This document shows positions 34,888 through 42,727 of a DNA stretch of 64,000 nt, one piece after another. The notes beneath the pieces were generated by a model. It saw only the letters and a program-made list of their open reading frames with translations. It did no database searches and was not told the origin of the DNA. The first letter of the stretch is position 1. Every line of letters starts with the position of its first letter. Origin of the DNA: Zhouia amylolytica (GTDB lineage: Bacteria; Bacteroidota; Bacteroidia; Flavobacteriales; Flavobacteriaceae); the NCBI RefSeq assembly GCF_900116365.1, contig NZ_FPAG01000002.1, forward strand, positions 186,001 through 250,000, in the 5' to 3' direction. Position numbers and translations under genes: made by a program.

Positions 34888-34922
34888 CACCCTTGAAATT
34901 TAATGTTAAATATAATAAACTT

Positions 34923-35261
34923 ATGAATCATTACGAAACTGTTTTCATTTTAAATCCCGTTTTATCTGAGACTCAGATAAAGGAAACAGTTAAGAAGTTC
35001 GAAGATTTCTTAATTTCTAAGGGGGCAAAAATGGTATCTAAAGAAGATTGGGGGCTTAAGAAGTTAGCTTATCCAATCCAAAACAAGAAAAGTGGTTTTT
35101 ACCATTTATTTGAGTTTACTGCTCCAGGTGAGGCAATCGAACCTTTTGAATTAGAATTCAGAAGAGATGAGCGTATTATGCGTTTCTTAACTGTGAAGTT
35201 AGACAAGCATGCAATTGCTTGGGCAGAAAAAAGAAGAAATAAACTTAATGCTAAAGCTTAG
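34923..35261 (+). CDS. rpsF: 30S ribosomal protein S6
   Basis: 112 residues from ATG 34923 ([19 protein letters not shown]). A TTG at 34893 would extend it by ten residues but coincides with the predicted transcription start. The ferredoxin-like S6 fold shows in [20 protein letters not shown] and [14 protein letters not shown]. It binds 16S rRNA together with S18, encoded 5 bp downstream. The leader of about 30 bases is too short for the S6:S18-binding RNA motif seen in other bacteria. Confidence 0.97.
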   Translation: MNHYETVFILNPVLSETQIKETVKKFEDFLISKGAKMVSKEDWGLKKLAYPIQNKKSGFYHLFEFTAPGEAIEPFELEFRRDERIMRFLTVKLDKHAIAWAEKRRNKLNAKA

Positions 35262-35266
35262 AGATT

Positions 35267-35563
35267 ATGTCAAGTATTGAACAACAAGCTAAAGGAAAAA
35301 AAGATGGAGAAATCAGGTATTTAACTCCATTAAACATTGAAACTACAAAGACAAAGAAATACTGTCGTTTTAAAAAGTCTGGAATTAAATATATCGATTA
35401 TAAAGATCCTGACTTTTTATTAAAATTTGTAAACGAGCAAGGTAAATTATTACCAAGAAGAATTACCGGAACGTCATTAAAGTACCAAAGAAAAGTGGCT
35501 ACTGCTGTTAAAAGAGCACGTCATTTAGCTTTAATGCCATACGTAACCGATTTATTAAAATAA
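35267..35563 (+). CDS. rpsR: 30S ribosomal protein S18
   Basis: 98 residues. Core signature [20 protein letters not shown], then [20 protein letters not shown] and [10 protein letters not shown] is standard. The N-terminal stretch ([20 protein letters not shown]) is the usual longer Bacteroidota form. Forms a heterodimer with S6 on the platform of the small subunit. Middle gene of the operon. Confidence 0.98.
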   Translation: MSSIEQQAKGKKDGEIRYLTPLNIETTKTKKYCRFKKSGIKYIDYKDPDFLLKFVNEQGKLLPRRITGTSLKYQRKVATAVKRARHLALMPYVTDLLK

Positions 35564-35579
35564 AAAGGAGAAGAGCATT

Positions 35580-36047
35580 ATGGAACTTATATTAAAGAAA
35601 GACGTAGAAAACTTAGGTTTTAAAGATGATGTAGTTACCGTAAAAAACGGTTACGGACGTAATTATTTAATTCCTCAGGGGTTTGCTGTAATCGCTACTT
35701 CTTCAGCGAAGAAAGTATTAGCAGAAAACCTTAAGCAGAGAGCATTCAAAGAGAAGAAAATCGTTGAAGATGCTCAGAAGGTAGCTGAAGGAGTTAAAGC
35801 TCTTGAGATTAAAATATCTGCTAAAGCAGGTACAGGTAATAAACTTTTTGGTTCTGTTACTAACGCTGATCTTGCAGAAGCTATTAATAAAGAAGGTTTT
35901 GAATTAGATAAGAAATTTGTAAGCATTGTTGGAGGTAATGTTAAAGTTGCTGGTCCTTATAATGCTACTATCAGATTTCACAGAGAGGTTATTATCGACT
36001 TCCCATTTGAAGTTGTTGCTGAAACTGTAAAAGCTGACAAGAAGTAA
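35580..36047 (+). CDS. rplI: 50S ribosomal protein L9
   Basis: 155 residues, two-domain L9. N-terminal rRNA-binding domain MELILKKDVENLGFKDDVV, then VKNGYGRNYLIPQGFA, a long connecting helix and the C-terminal domain (KLFGSVTNADLAEAI). An AAGGAG sequence (35565-35570) lies 9 bases ahead of the ATG; a real Shine-Dalgarno is uncommon in this phylum and may raise L9 output at the end of the operon. A strong terminator follows at 36071. Confidence 0.98.
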   Translation: MELILKKDVENLGFKDDVVTVKNGYGRNYLIPQGFAVIATSSAKKVLAENLKQRAFKEKKIVEDAQKVAEGVKALEIKISAKAGTGNKLFGSVTNADLAEAINKEGFELDKKFVSIVGGNVKVAGPYNATIRFHREVIIDFPFEVVAETVKADKK

Positions 36048-36070
36048 TCTTATCTTCATATCATATAATT

Positions 36071-36102
36071 AAAGCCGTCTAATTTCTAGACGGCTTTTTT
36101 TT
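36071..36102 (+). terminator. Terminator of the rpsF-rpsR-rplI operon
   Basis: AAAGCCGTCT (36071-36080), 7-base loop, AGACGGCTTT (36088-36097) and a T-run. Perfect 10-bp stem. Confidence 0.94.
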
Positions 36103-36314
36103 TAGCCAATTCTTTCGGCTAAAACACCTTTAGCCACTTTCTTCTGTTATTTTATTTTTTTTTAAGGCTTAAATAATTTTACACTTATTATTTCTCGTAG
36201 GTTACCTGATATTTTTATTGCTTCCATTTTAACTTTTTGAAGTTTTAATGGTAAATAAAAATGGTTATACTATTCATTACAGTAAGTGTAGTTTAAGGAT
36301 GTTGTGATGATAAT

Positions 36315-36369
36315 ATAAGGATGGCATAGGGATAATATGGGGATAACATGGGGATAACATGGGGATAAC
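36315..36369. repeat. 11-bp tandem repeat
   Basis: Three perfect copies of ATGGGGATAAC at 36337-36347, 36348-36358 and 36359-36369, preceded by ATAGGGATAAT (36326-36336) and a more decayed unit ATAAGGATGGC (36315-36325). The 11-bp period is close to one DNA helical turn, so bound proteins would lie on one face; it could also be a slippage-prone minisatellite. Confidence 0.85.
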
Positions 36370-36622
36370 TTAGGGTTTTTGTAGGGGGGTACTTACCTTT
36401 GAGCTTGGCTAATTGTTTGAATGATCTACAGGATATCTAATTGATTTTAAGATTTTGTTTGGATGTTTTTTTAGTTTGGTTTGCTGAAGGAATTCAGAAT
36501 ATTTGAATTCTTCGTTTTCTATTTTAGAAGGAATTAGTGGACTTAGTCGCTGCTTTAAATGATGATTTTAGGGTGCTTTTGTTTTCATAACGCCCCTGCC
36601 TACGTCATTAATAAGATTTACT

Positions 36623-36664
36623 AAAATAAAAGAGGTTGCCTATTTAGGCAACCTCTTTTATTTT
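36623..36664. terminator. Long bidirectional terminator
   Basis: A perfect 18-bp stem (36623-36640 with 36647-36664), loop TATTTA, with GC core GAGGTTGCC / GGCAACCTC and A/T arms that give T-runs on both strands. It lies about 100 bp downstream of the M28 gene on the minus strand. Confidence 0.88.
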
Positions 36665-36760
36665 TAAGAGAGATAACAATTACTTCGAAAATCAATCTCA
36701 ATATTTTTTTGAAACTCTATACCTCACGGGTATATTAATTGGGTCGTTTATTCTAAGTAA

Positions 36761-38326
36761 TTATTTAGTTATTTTGTCTACCACAATTCTTTCTTCTCTG
36801 TTCGCCAACTCCCAGGCTGTATGAAATACTAATTTGGCTCTGTTAGCTAACAGGTCATAATTGATTTTATCGGGTGTATCGCTAGGGCGGTGGTAATCAT
36901 CATGAGTTCCATTGAAATAAAAAATTACAGGAACATTGTTTTTAGCAAAGTTGTAATGATCACTTCTGTAATAAAATCGATTAGGATCATTTTCATCATT
37001 GTATTTGTAATCTAATTCAATTTTACAATACTTTTCGTTGGTAGCTTCTGAAATCTCGTGAAGTTCAGAACTTAATTTATCAGCTCCAATTAAATAAATA
37101 TAGTTTCTGTCTCCTTCTCTTTTAGGGTCAATACGTCCAATCATATCAATATTAAGGTCGGCTACTGTTTGCTCTAACGGGAAGATTGGATGCTCTGCAT
37201 AGTAGGCAGACCCAAACAATCCTTTTTCCTCACCTGTTACATGTAAAAACACAATGGAGCGCTTTGGTGTAAATCCATCCATTTCCGCTTTTTTAAAGGC
37301 TTCAGCAATTTCTAACATAGCAACAGATCCGCTACCATCATCATCAGCACCATTATTTATTTCACCATCACCAGAAATACCTATATGATCTAGGTGTGAA
37401 GATATCACAATATATTCATTAGGTTTTTCACTTCCCTTAATTACGCTCACCACATTTTCAGTGTCTACATCTTTAATTGAGGCATTGTAGTCTAAAGTGA
37501 TGTTAACATTTAAGTCCTTAACTTGGTTGTTTGTGCTAATATCTGAGATTAGTGATTCTGCGAGGCTTTTATCTATAATAATTCCAACAGGTTCTTGCTC
37601 TTCAGATTTAAAGCTCATACTACCAGAATGGTTGGATTTTGTATAATAATCATATCTGCGTTTCACTCGAGAAAAGTAAGAATCATCATAATATAAGATA
37701 CCAACTGCTCCTTTGCTCTTTGCTATTTCAAATCTATTAGCTAAACTTTCTCTCCAGTTAGACCAGTCTGTTGGCTTGTTTGAATTGCTTAGCGTGTAAG
37801 TGCCATCAGAATTTTTAGGTTCACCAGATTTAATCAGTACGAATTTACCAGATACATCCATGTTTTTGTAGTCGGAATATGTATCGGTTTCAATACCATA
37901 TCCTGCATAAATAATATCGTAGTCACCTGAGATTGGGTTAGAAAATGTAATTAGGTGTTCTCCAATTGCATAATTCGTATTATTAATTAGGATATTTCCT
38001 TTTGGGGCACCTGCAACCTGTAGTGGAACTTTTTGGAAATAATCACCATTCGCTTGGGCTGCGGGAATTCCCATCATCTGATATTGTTTTCGCAAGTATT
38101 CAACGGCTTTCTTTTGCCCTGGTTCACCGGTTTCTCTACCTTCAAATTCATCAGAGGCATAAGTGTATAAATGCGTTTTCAATTCTTCTTCCGAGATAGA
38201 AGATGCAAAGGTTACAGAAGGGTCAGTAAGATCACTCTTAGCTGTAGAAACATTTTCGTTTATTCCTTTTTGCGCCGTATTGCAAGAGAGGGCTAATGCA
38301 ATGGCCAGATATAAAATTTTTTTCAT
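36761..38326 (-). CDS. M28 family metallopeptidase lipoprotein with PA domain
   Basis: 521 residues. Lipoprotein signal LAIALALSC. A PA-like insertion (about residues 120-280) is followed by the M28 zinc peptidase core: SSHLDHIGIS (first His), NNGADDDGSGSVAMLEIAEA (bridging Asp), HVTGEEKGLFGSAYYAEHP (catalytic and metal Glu), LNIDMIGRID (Asp) and HDDYHRPSDTPDKINYD (last His). It should be an envelope-attached aminopeptidase. Monocistronic; a TATATTTG box lies 15-22 bp before the ATG. Confidence 0.93.
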   Translation of the reverse strand: MKKILYLAIALALSCNTAQKGINENVSTAKSDLTDPSVTFASSISEEELKTHLYTYASDEFEGRETGEPGQKKAVEYLRKQYQMMGIPAAQANGDYFQKVPLQVAGAPKGNILINNTNYAIGEHLITFSNPISGDYDIIYAGYGIETDTYSDYKNMDVSGKFVLIKSGEPKNSDGTYTLSNSNKPTDWSNWRESLANRFEIAKSKGAVGILYYDDSYFSRVKRRYDYYTKSNHSGSMSFKSEEQEPVGIIIDKSLAESLISDISTNNQVKDLNVNITLDYNASIKDVDTENVVSVIKGSEKPNEYIVISSHLDHIGISGDGEINNGADDDGSGSVAMLEIAEAFKKAEMDGFTPKRSIVFLHVTGEEKGLFGSAYYAEHPIFPLEQTVADLNIDMIGRIDPKREGDRNYIYLIGADKLSSELHEISEATNEKYCKIELDYKYNDENDPNRFYYRSDHYNFAKNNVPVIFYFNGTHDDYHRPSDTPDKINYDLLANRAKLVFHTAWELANREERIVVDKITK

Positions 38327-38340
38327 GGATTTACTTTTCT

Positions 38341-38348
38341 CAAATATA
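38341..38348 (-). promoter_or_regulatory. Candidate -7 promoter element of the M28 peptidase gene
   Basis: TATATTTG on the minus strand (38348-38341) matches TAnnTTTG. No TTTG at the proper distance, so the assignment is weak. Confidence 0.3.
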
Positions 38349-38489
38349 TATAAATAGGTAATATATATGAGTTTGCACGTCTAATTATTTTAATCAATCA
38401 CTGGTTTAACCTTTAATAAGTTAGGTGGTTATATTTGTTTGTAATCATTTTCTTAATTTTGGTTTCAAAATTTTTTAGTGCCCTTAGGA

Positions 38490-40340
38490 ATGAACCGACT
38501 ATATAGCCTTACTTATTCTGTAATTACATTTGTGGTTGTAGTAATGTTTTTATCTTGTAAAAATGATGTAGAAATAAGAACTTCTATTGAAAATGAATTG
38601 GCAAAGATTGATTCAGCATCGTATGTAGATCCTCAATATACCATTTTTCGAATTGATAGTTTAATTACAAACACTTCTAATATTAACGATGCAGAAATGG
38701 CAATGGCATGGTTTTATAAAGGAGAAGATTATTATTTGAATGATCAATTTTTTGATGCTATTCAGGTTCATAAAAAAACTTATGACCTTTTTAATAAGTT
38801 GGGAGATCCATATAATAAGGGCAGGTGTTTAATTACACTGAGTGCAGCACATATTCATTTAAAAGATTATGAGATCGCTCAGGAATATGCTCTTGAAGCG
38901 TTACATATAGCACAGTTGATTCAGAATCATCGGATAGAGGCTAAAGCCTATAATCAGTTATTTCATTTGCATTTTTTATTGAAAGATTATAAAAAGGCTC
39001 TAACTTATATTCATAAAAGTGATTCGCTTTTTAAGGACTCGAAAGACACCACATCAATTATAGCTATCAAATCTAACATAGCCAGTGCTCATTTACAACT
39101 CAAATCATATAACAAGGCTTTAAAAAATTATTCTGAAGCTCTAACCTTAAGTCAACATTCTAATGATACTCCAACATTGGTAAGGTTGTTAAATAATATT
39201 GGATATGCTTATATAGAGGCTCAGGATTACGATAGTGCCGAAAAGTTTTTGAGAGGTGCCATAACAGTCAATAAAAATATAAACGCCATTAACGCAGCTC
39301 CTTTTAAAGGTTTAGGAAATCTTTTTTTGATCAGGAATCAAACAGACTCTGCAAAGATTAACTATCAAAAAGCATTAAAAATATTTGATCTTAAAAAGAA
39401 TCATAAAGAAATTATAGCCGTCTCCGACAAGTTAATTTCCATATCAATTATGCTGGGTGATTATCACGAGGCTTTAGAAGAGCAGATGAGACGTGATAGC
39501 ATTCAAAAGTTGGTTAATAATATTGAAAAAGATCAGCTATTATCTTTTGCCAACGTTAAGTATGAGGTCAAGGAACAGGAGTCGCAATTGATTCATCAGA
39601 GGGAAATTAATGAAACTAATCGTTTATTATTCAGTAGTGCGATTATATCCTTGATTTTATTATTGATTGCCCTGGGATTTTTCTTTTACAATTTGAAGTT
39701 GCGATCTGCTCATAAGGCTTCTGAGCTTGAGCAACGCTTATTACGAGCGCAGATGAATCCTCATTTTATCTTTAACACACTTGCAGCCATTCAAAATATT
39801 ACTTTGGAGGGGAATTCGATACGCTCGTCGAATCATATCGCAAAATTTTCAAAACTCATCAGACAAAACTTTGATTATGTAAGAAAGGAAAAGATTTCTT
39901 TGGATAAAGAAATGGCCATGATAACCAACTATATTGAAACACAACAACTTCGTTTTAATGAGAAATTTGATTATCAGATCAAGGTAGATGCTAATATCCA
40001 AAAGTCTGCAATATTGGTTCCTCCAATGTTATTACAGCCATTTGTAGAGAATGCCATTGAGTATGGTTTGAAACATAAGCAGGGAAAGGGGTTTTTAAAA
40101 GTATTTATTTCTAAGGATAATAAGCATTTAATATTTACGGTGGAAGATAATGGGGTTGGTCGTTCGATTGTAGCCAGACAGCTTAAAGTAAGTGAAGGTT
40201 TACATGCAACAGATATTTTTAAAGAGCGATTAAAGCGACGGGGTAAGGGCGAGGAAAAAACATTTAAAATTGAAGATCTCTATAGTCCCGATGGGTCTCC
40301 AATGGGAACCAGAGTTACATTTAAACTTCAAGTTTTATGA
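38490..40340 (+). CDS. TPR-containing LytS-type sensor histidine kinase
   Basis: 616 residues from ATG 38490; a GTG at 38478 is the only alternative. An N-terminal hydrophobic segment ending MFLSC looks lipoprotein-like. About eight TPR units follow (GDPYNKGRCLITLSAAHIHL, NIASAHLQLKSYNKALKNY and so on), then a membrane helix near residue 390 (IISLILLLIALGFFFY) and the His_kinase domain with the phospho-His in MNPHFIFNTLAAI and ATP-binding ENAIEYGLKHK, VEDNGVGR. It senses an unknown periplasmic cue through the TPR domain. The next gene is its regulator, overlapping by 4 bp. Confidence 0.93.
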   Translation: MNRLYSLTYSVITFVVVVMFLSCKNDVEIRTSIENELAKIDSASYVDPQYTIFRIDSLITNTSNINDAEMAMAWFYKGEDYYLNDQFFDAIQVHKKTYDLFNKLGDPYNKGRCLITLSAAHIHLKDYEIAQEYALEALHIAQLIQNHRIEAKAYNQLFHLHFLLKDYKKALTYIHKSDSLFKDSKDTTSIIAIKSNIASAHLQLKSYNKALKNYSEALTLSQHSNDTPTLVRLLNNIGYAYIEAQDYDSAEKFLRGAITVNKNINAINAAPFKGLGNLFLIRNQTDSAKINYQKALKIFDLKKNHKEIIAVSDKLISISIMLGDYHEALEEQMRRDSIQKLVNNIEKDQLLSFANVKYEVKEQESQLIHQREINETNRLLFSSAIISLILLLIALGFFFYNLKLRSAHKASELEQRLLRAQMNPHFIFNTLAAIQNITLEGNSIRSSNHIAKFSKLIRQNFDYVRKEKISLDKEMAMITNYIETQQLRFNEKFDYQIKVDANIQKSAILVPPMLLQPFVENAIEYGLKHKQGKGFLKVFISKDNKHLIFTVEDNGVGRSIVARQLKVSEGLHATDIFKERLKRRGKGEEKTFKIEDLYSPDGSPMGTRVTFKLQVL

Positions 40341-41074
40341 TTAAAGCGGTAATTGTAGAAGATGAATTCAACGCTATGAATTCTTTGGAAAAGTTAATTA
40401 AATATACTCAAAAGGAAATTAGCGTAGTTGCTAAGATTGATAATGTAAGTGAGGCCATAGAGCAATTGCCAGTGATTAAACCATCTTTAGTGTTTTTAGA
40501 TATTGAGTTATTGGGAGGAAGTGCTTTTGACATTTTAGATGCCATTGATACTACAGATTTTAAAATAATTTTTACAACGGCTTATGATGAATTTGCTATT
40601 AAGGCGATTAAGTTTGATACAGTAGATTATTTGTTGAAACCAATTGATGCGGATGAGCTTTCTGAATGTTTGAAGCGTTTCAGAGAGGTTTATAATAAAG
40701 AAAAAAAATATAAAGAAGCGGTAGAGAAAATAAGCGAGATTGATAGGAAACAGCAACAAAGCACCTTGCTTTTAAAAACCACTGACCAGCAATTCCTTCT
40801 TAAAATTGATGATATTATTCGTTGTCAGTCTGATGGTAGTTACACCATATTTTACACTGATGAACATAAAATCATGTGCTCCAGAAATTTAAAGTATTAT
40901 GAAGGATTATTAAGTGCACATGCTTTTATCAGAGTCCATCAGTCACATTTAATAAACAGTAGGTATATTGAATCTGTTAGTAACAGCAGTTCCTTACGAT
41001 TAAAAGATGGTACTGAAATTCCGATTGCCACCCGAAAACGCGCCTTACTTAAGCAGTTTTTAGCGGAACAATAA
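40337..41074 (+). CDS. LytTR-family response regulator (partner of the TPR kinase)
   Basis: 245 residues. Receiver domain: acidic pocket VEDEF, phosphoacceptor Asp in LVFLDIELLGGSAF, conserved Lys in DYLLKPIDADEL. LytTR DNA-binding domain from about residue 145 (FIRVHQSHLINSRYIESV, RLKDGTEIPIATRKRAL). The 4-bp overlap with the kinase gene marks a dedicated two-component pair. Targets are not evident; the following gene has its own promoter. Confidence 0.94.
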   Translation: MIKAVIVEDEFNAMNSLEKLIKYTQKEISVVAKIDNVSEAIEQLPVIKPSLVFLDIELLGGSAFDILDAIDTTDFKIIFTTAYDEFAIKAIKFDTVDYLLKPIDADELSECLKRFREVYNKEKKYKEAVEKISEIDRKQQQSTLLLKTTDQQFLLKIDDIIRCQSDGSYTIFYTDEHKIMCSRNLKYYEGLLSAHAFIRVHQSHLINSRYIESVSNSSSLRLKDGTEIPIATRKRALLKQFLAEQ

Positions 41075-41113
41075 TGCAAATATAAAATCAACGTGATCGC
41101 TTTTAAAACCATT

Positions 41114-41144
41114 TTTGCGAGCAGTTGTAACCTCGGTAGTTTTG
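41114..41144 (+). promoter_or_regulatory. Promoter ahead of the unknown-protein/M48 cluster
   Basis: TTTG (41114-41117), 19-bp spacer, TAGTTTTG (41137-41144): both elements and the spacing match the Bacteroidota consensus. Start expected near 41150, 30 bp before the ATG at 41180. Confidence 0.68.
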
Positions 41145-41179
41145 GGTTGAATATTTAGAAAACTCAAAAGTAAATAGTT

Positions 41180-41590
41180 ATGGGGTTAAAGAAAAAAAGG
41201 TTTACAAAAGCATTTCTAGAGGAGGCATACCCGGAATTAAAAAGACAAATTGATACTGCAGCCGGATTTGATGTAGAAATTTTAATAGAATGGGATTCGT
41301 TATTTAATGAGCAATTTATGCATTTATATAACGACACTTATCCTAAAATATATTTTCAACCTTTAATCCAGGCATTCAAGTCTATTTCTTCTGATGATCT
41401 GGGAAAAAAAGCATTGCAAGAATCCCTTCAAAAAGTGATTATCGATAATCGGCATGATCATCACAACCCTAATTCGGCATTCAGACTTAAGGATGGTGTA
41501 CTCACCGTAGATCATAGTCCTGTTTTGAATGCCGATAAGGTAGAGGAACGCGTTGAAGTTCTCGTTGAATTGTTGGAAAATAATCTTTAA
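41180..41590 (+). CDS. Cytosolic protein of unknown function
   Basis: 136 residues, no signal peptide or membrane helix, mixed charge. N-terminal helix KKKRFTKAFLEEAYPELK, a conserved-looking VEILIEWDSLF, a central helix and a C-terminal RLKDGVLTVDHSPV followed by an acidic helix. I recognise no family. It has a good promoter of its own and precedes an unknown lipoprotein (50 bp) and the M48-TerB gene, so it may be the first gene of that cluster. The composition and length suggest a small globular alpha/beta protein. Confidence 0.75.
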   Translation: MGLKKKRFTKAFLEEAYPELKRQIDTAAGFDVEILIEWDSLFNEQFMHLYNDTYPKIYFQPLIQAFKSISSDDLGKKALQESLQKVIIDNRHDHHNPNSAFRLKDGVLTVDHSPVLNADKVEERVEVLVELLENNL

Positions 41591-41640
41591 CAGGAGATAC
41601 CCCTCTAATCATTATATCATTTTATTTAACTGCTATTCTT

Positions 41641-42600
41641 ATGATTTATAGAAAAATACAAATAACGGTATTCCTGCTGTGTGCTGTACTGTTCTCTTGT
41701 GGTATTTCCAATGAACAGGCCAAGCAAGGTTTGGTAAAGTTCCTTCAGGAAAATCATCAGGGCAAATATCAAATTAAGACTTTTAAAAAGCAGGTGAAAG
41801 AGATTTCATTGGAACCTGATATGTTCTGGGTAGAGTTGGAGTTGAAGGAAAATTCTAATGTGATAATTAGCTTTCAATGGGATGCGAATCGAAAAGCCCT
41901 TTACTTGCCTAAAGGTAAGCATGAAGTAGCATCGATAGATAGTATAGCAAGGAAGAAATTATCACGAGAAAGGATGGTTAGCGATCTAAAAAAGTCCTTA
42001 GGAAGTAATGCGCTTAATATAAGTATCGACAGATCTTATATAAACCTTCGTCTTGATAGGGAACCAGAAATAGATTTCATAGACAGCTTATCAATTCAAA
42101 TTAAAAATGTTTTAGAGCAATATCCTCAAGAATGGAATACCGAGGCAAGAGTCAATATTAGTACTTCTAAAAATGAGACTGGTTTTTTACAGTTAATAGT
42201 AAAACCAAAGCATTATGACGATTCTAATCTAAAAGAACAATTTAAGCCCAATGCTGTTCTGGTGAATGCTTTTGGTTCTGAAAAGGCTACCGATGTCACC
42301 CAAAAAATTTTTAAGACACTAGAAAAAAGAACACGTTCCAGACAAATGTTAAAAATGTGGATTAATCAACAAAATCTGAATGATTTATATGTAGCAGTGG
42401 AGGTAGAAAAGCAAAATCCCAGGGCGCCTAAAAACCTACCTACCTCTTATGGGGTTTATCTGGCCAAATGGAATGCGAAAGATTTTAAAGTGGATAAGCT
42501 TCGTTTTTTTAATTATGCATCTATTTCAAAGCGTGGAATAGTTCAGTTTTTGGAAGGAAGGCTTCCTGAGGCATATCAAATAAGAACCTACACGAATTAA
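41641..42600 (+). CDS. Lipoprotein of unknown function with repeated end motifs
   Basis: 319 residues. Lipobox at FLLCAVLFSC. The first mature segment (LVKFLQENHQGKYQIKTFK) and the last one (GIVQFLEGRLPEAYQIRTYT) resemble each other, suggesting an internal duplication that places the same motif at both ends. The middle is a predicted alpha/beta domain (LNISIDRSYINLRLDREPE) with many charged residues. No known family. Position between the unknown cytosolic protein and the M48 peptidase suggests a common process. Confidence 0.72.
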   Translation: MIYRKIQITVFLLCAVLFSCGISNEQAKQGLVKFLQENHQGKYQIKTFKKQVKEISLEPDMFWVELELKENSNVIISFQWDANRKALYLPKGKHEVASIDSIARKKLSRERMVSDLKKSLGSNALNISIDRSYINLRLDREPEIDFIDSLSIQIKNVLEQYPQEWNTEARVNISTSKNETGFLQLIVKPKHYDDSNLKEQFKPNAVLVNAFGSEKATDVTQKIFKTLEKRTRSRQMLKMWINQQNLNDLYVAVEVEKQNPRAPKNLPTSYGVYLAKWNAKDFKVDKLRFFNYASISKRGIVQFLEGRLPEAYQIRTYTN

Positions 42601-42727
42601 GTTTTTTAAATTATGAAAACGACTGCCGTTTTAGGAGGAATATAAATAGTGGTAGCTCTCAGGTCTATTTAATCGACAATATTTAAAACCTAAACAACAA
42701 TAAATTAACCTTAAAACTTTAAATAGT

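Larger units (their letters stand above)
36103..36760. other. Non-coding stretch between rplI and the M28 peptidase gene
   Basis: No credible open reading frame on either strand. It contains the 11-bp tandem repeats (36315-36369), G-rich tracts just after them (GTAGGGGGGT near 36382), and a very strong two-way terminator (36623-36664). About 520 bp lie between two terminators, so a separate short transcript is possible, but I see no recognised RNA family. Confidence 0.6.

Noticed and set aside
34893-34922. S6:S18-binding leader motif before rpsF
   Set aside because: The leader after the predicted start is only about 30 bases and lacks the CCG-bulge hairpin.
36326-36369. Resemblance of TAGGGATAA and GGGATAAC units to the I-SceI homing-endonuclease site
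   Set aside because: Only a partial match, arising from a simple tandem repeat; there is no intron or endonuclease gene nearby.
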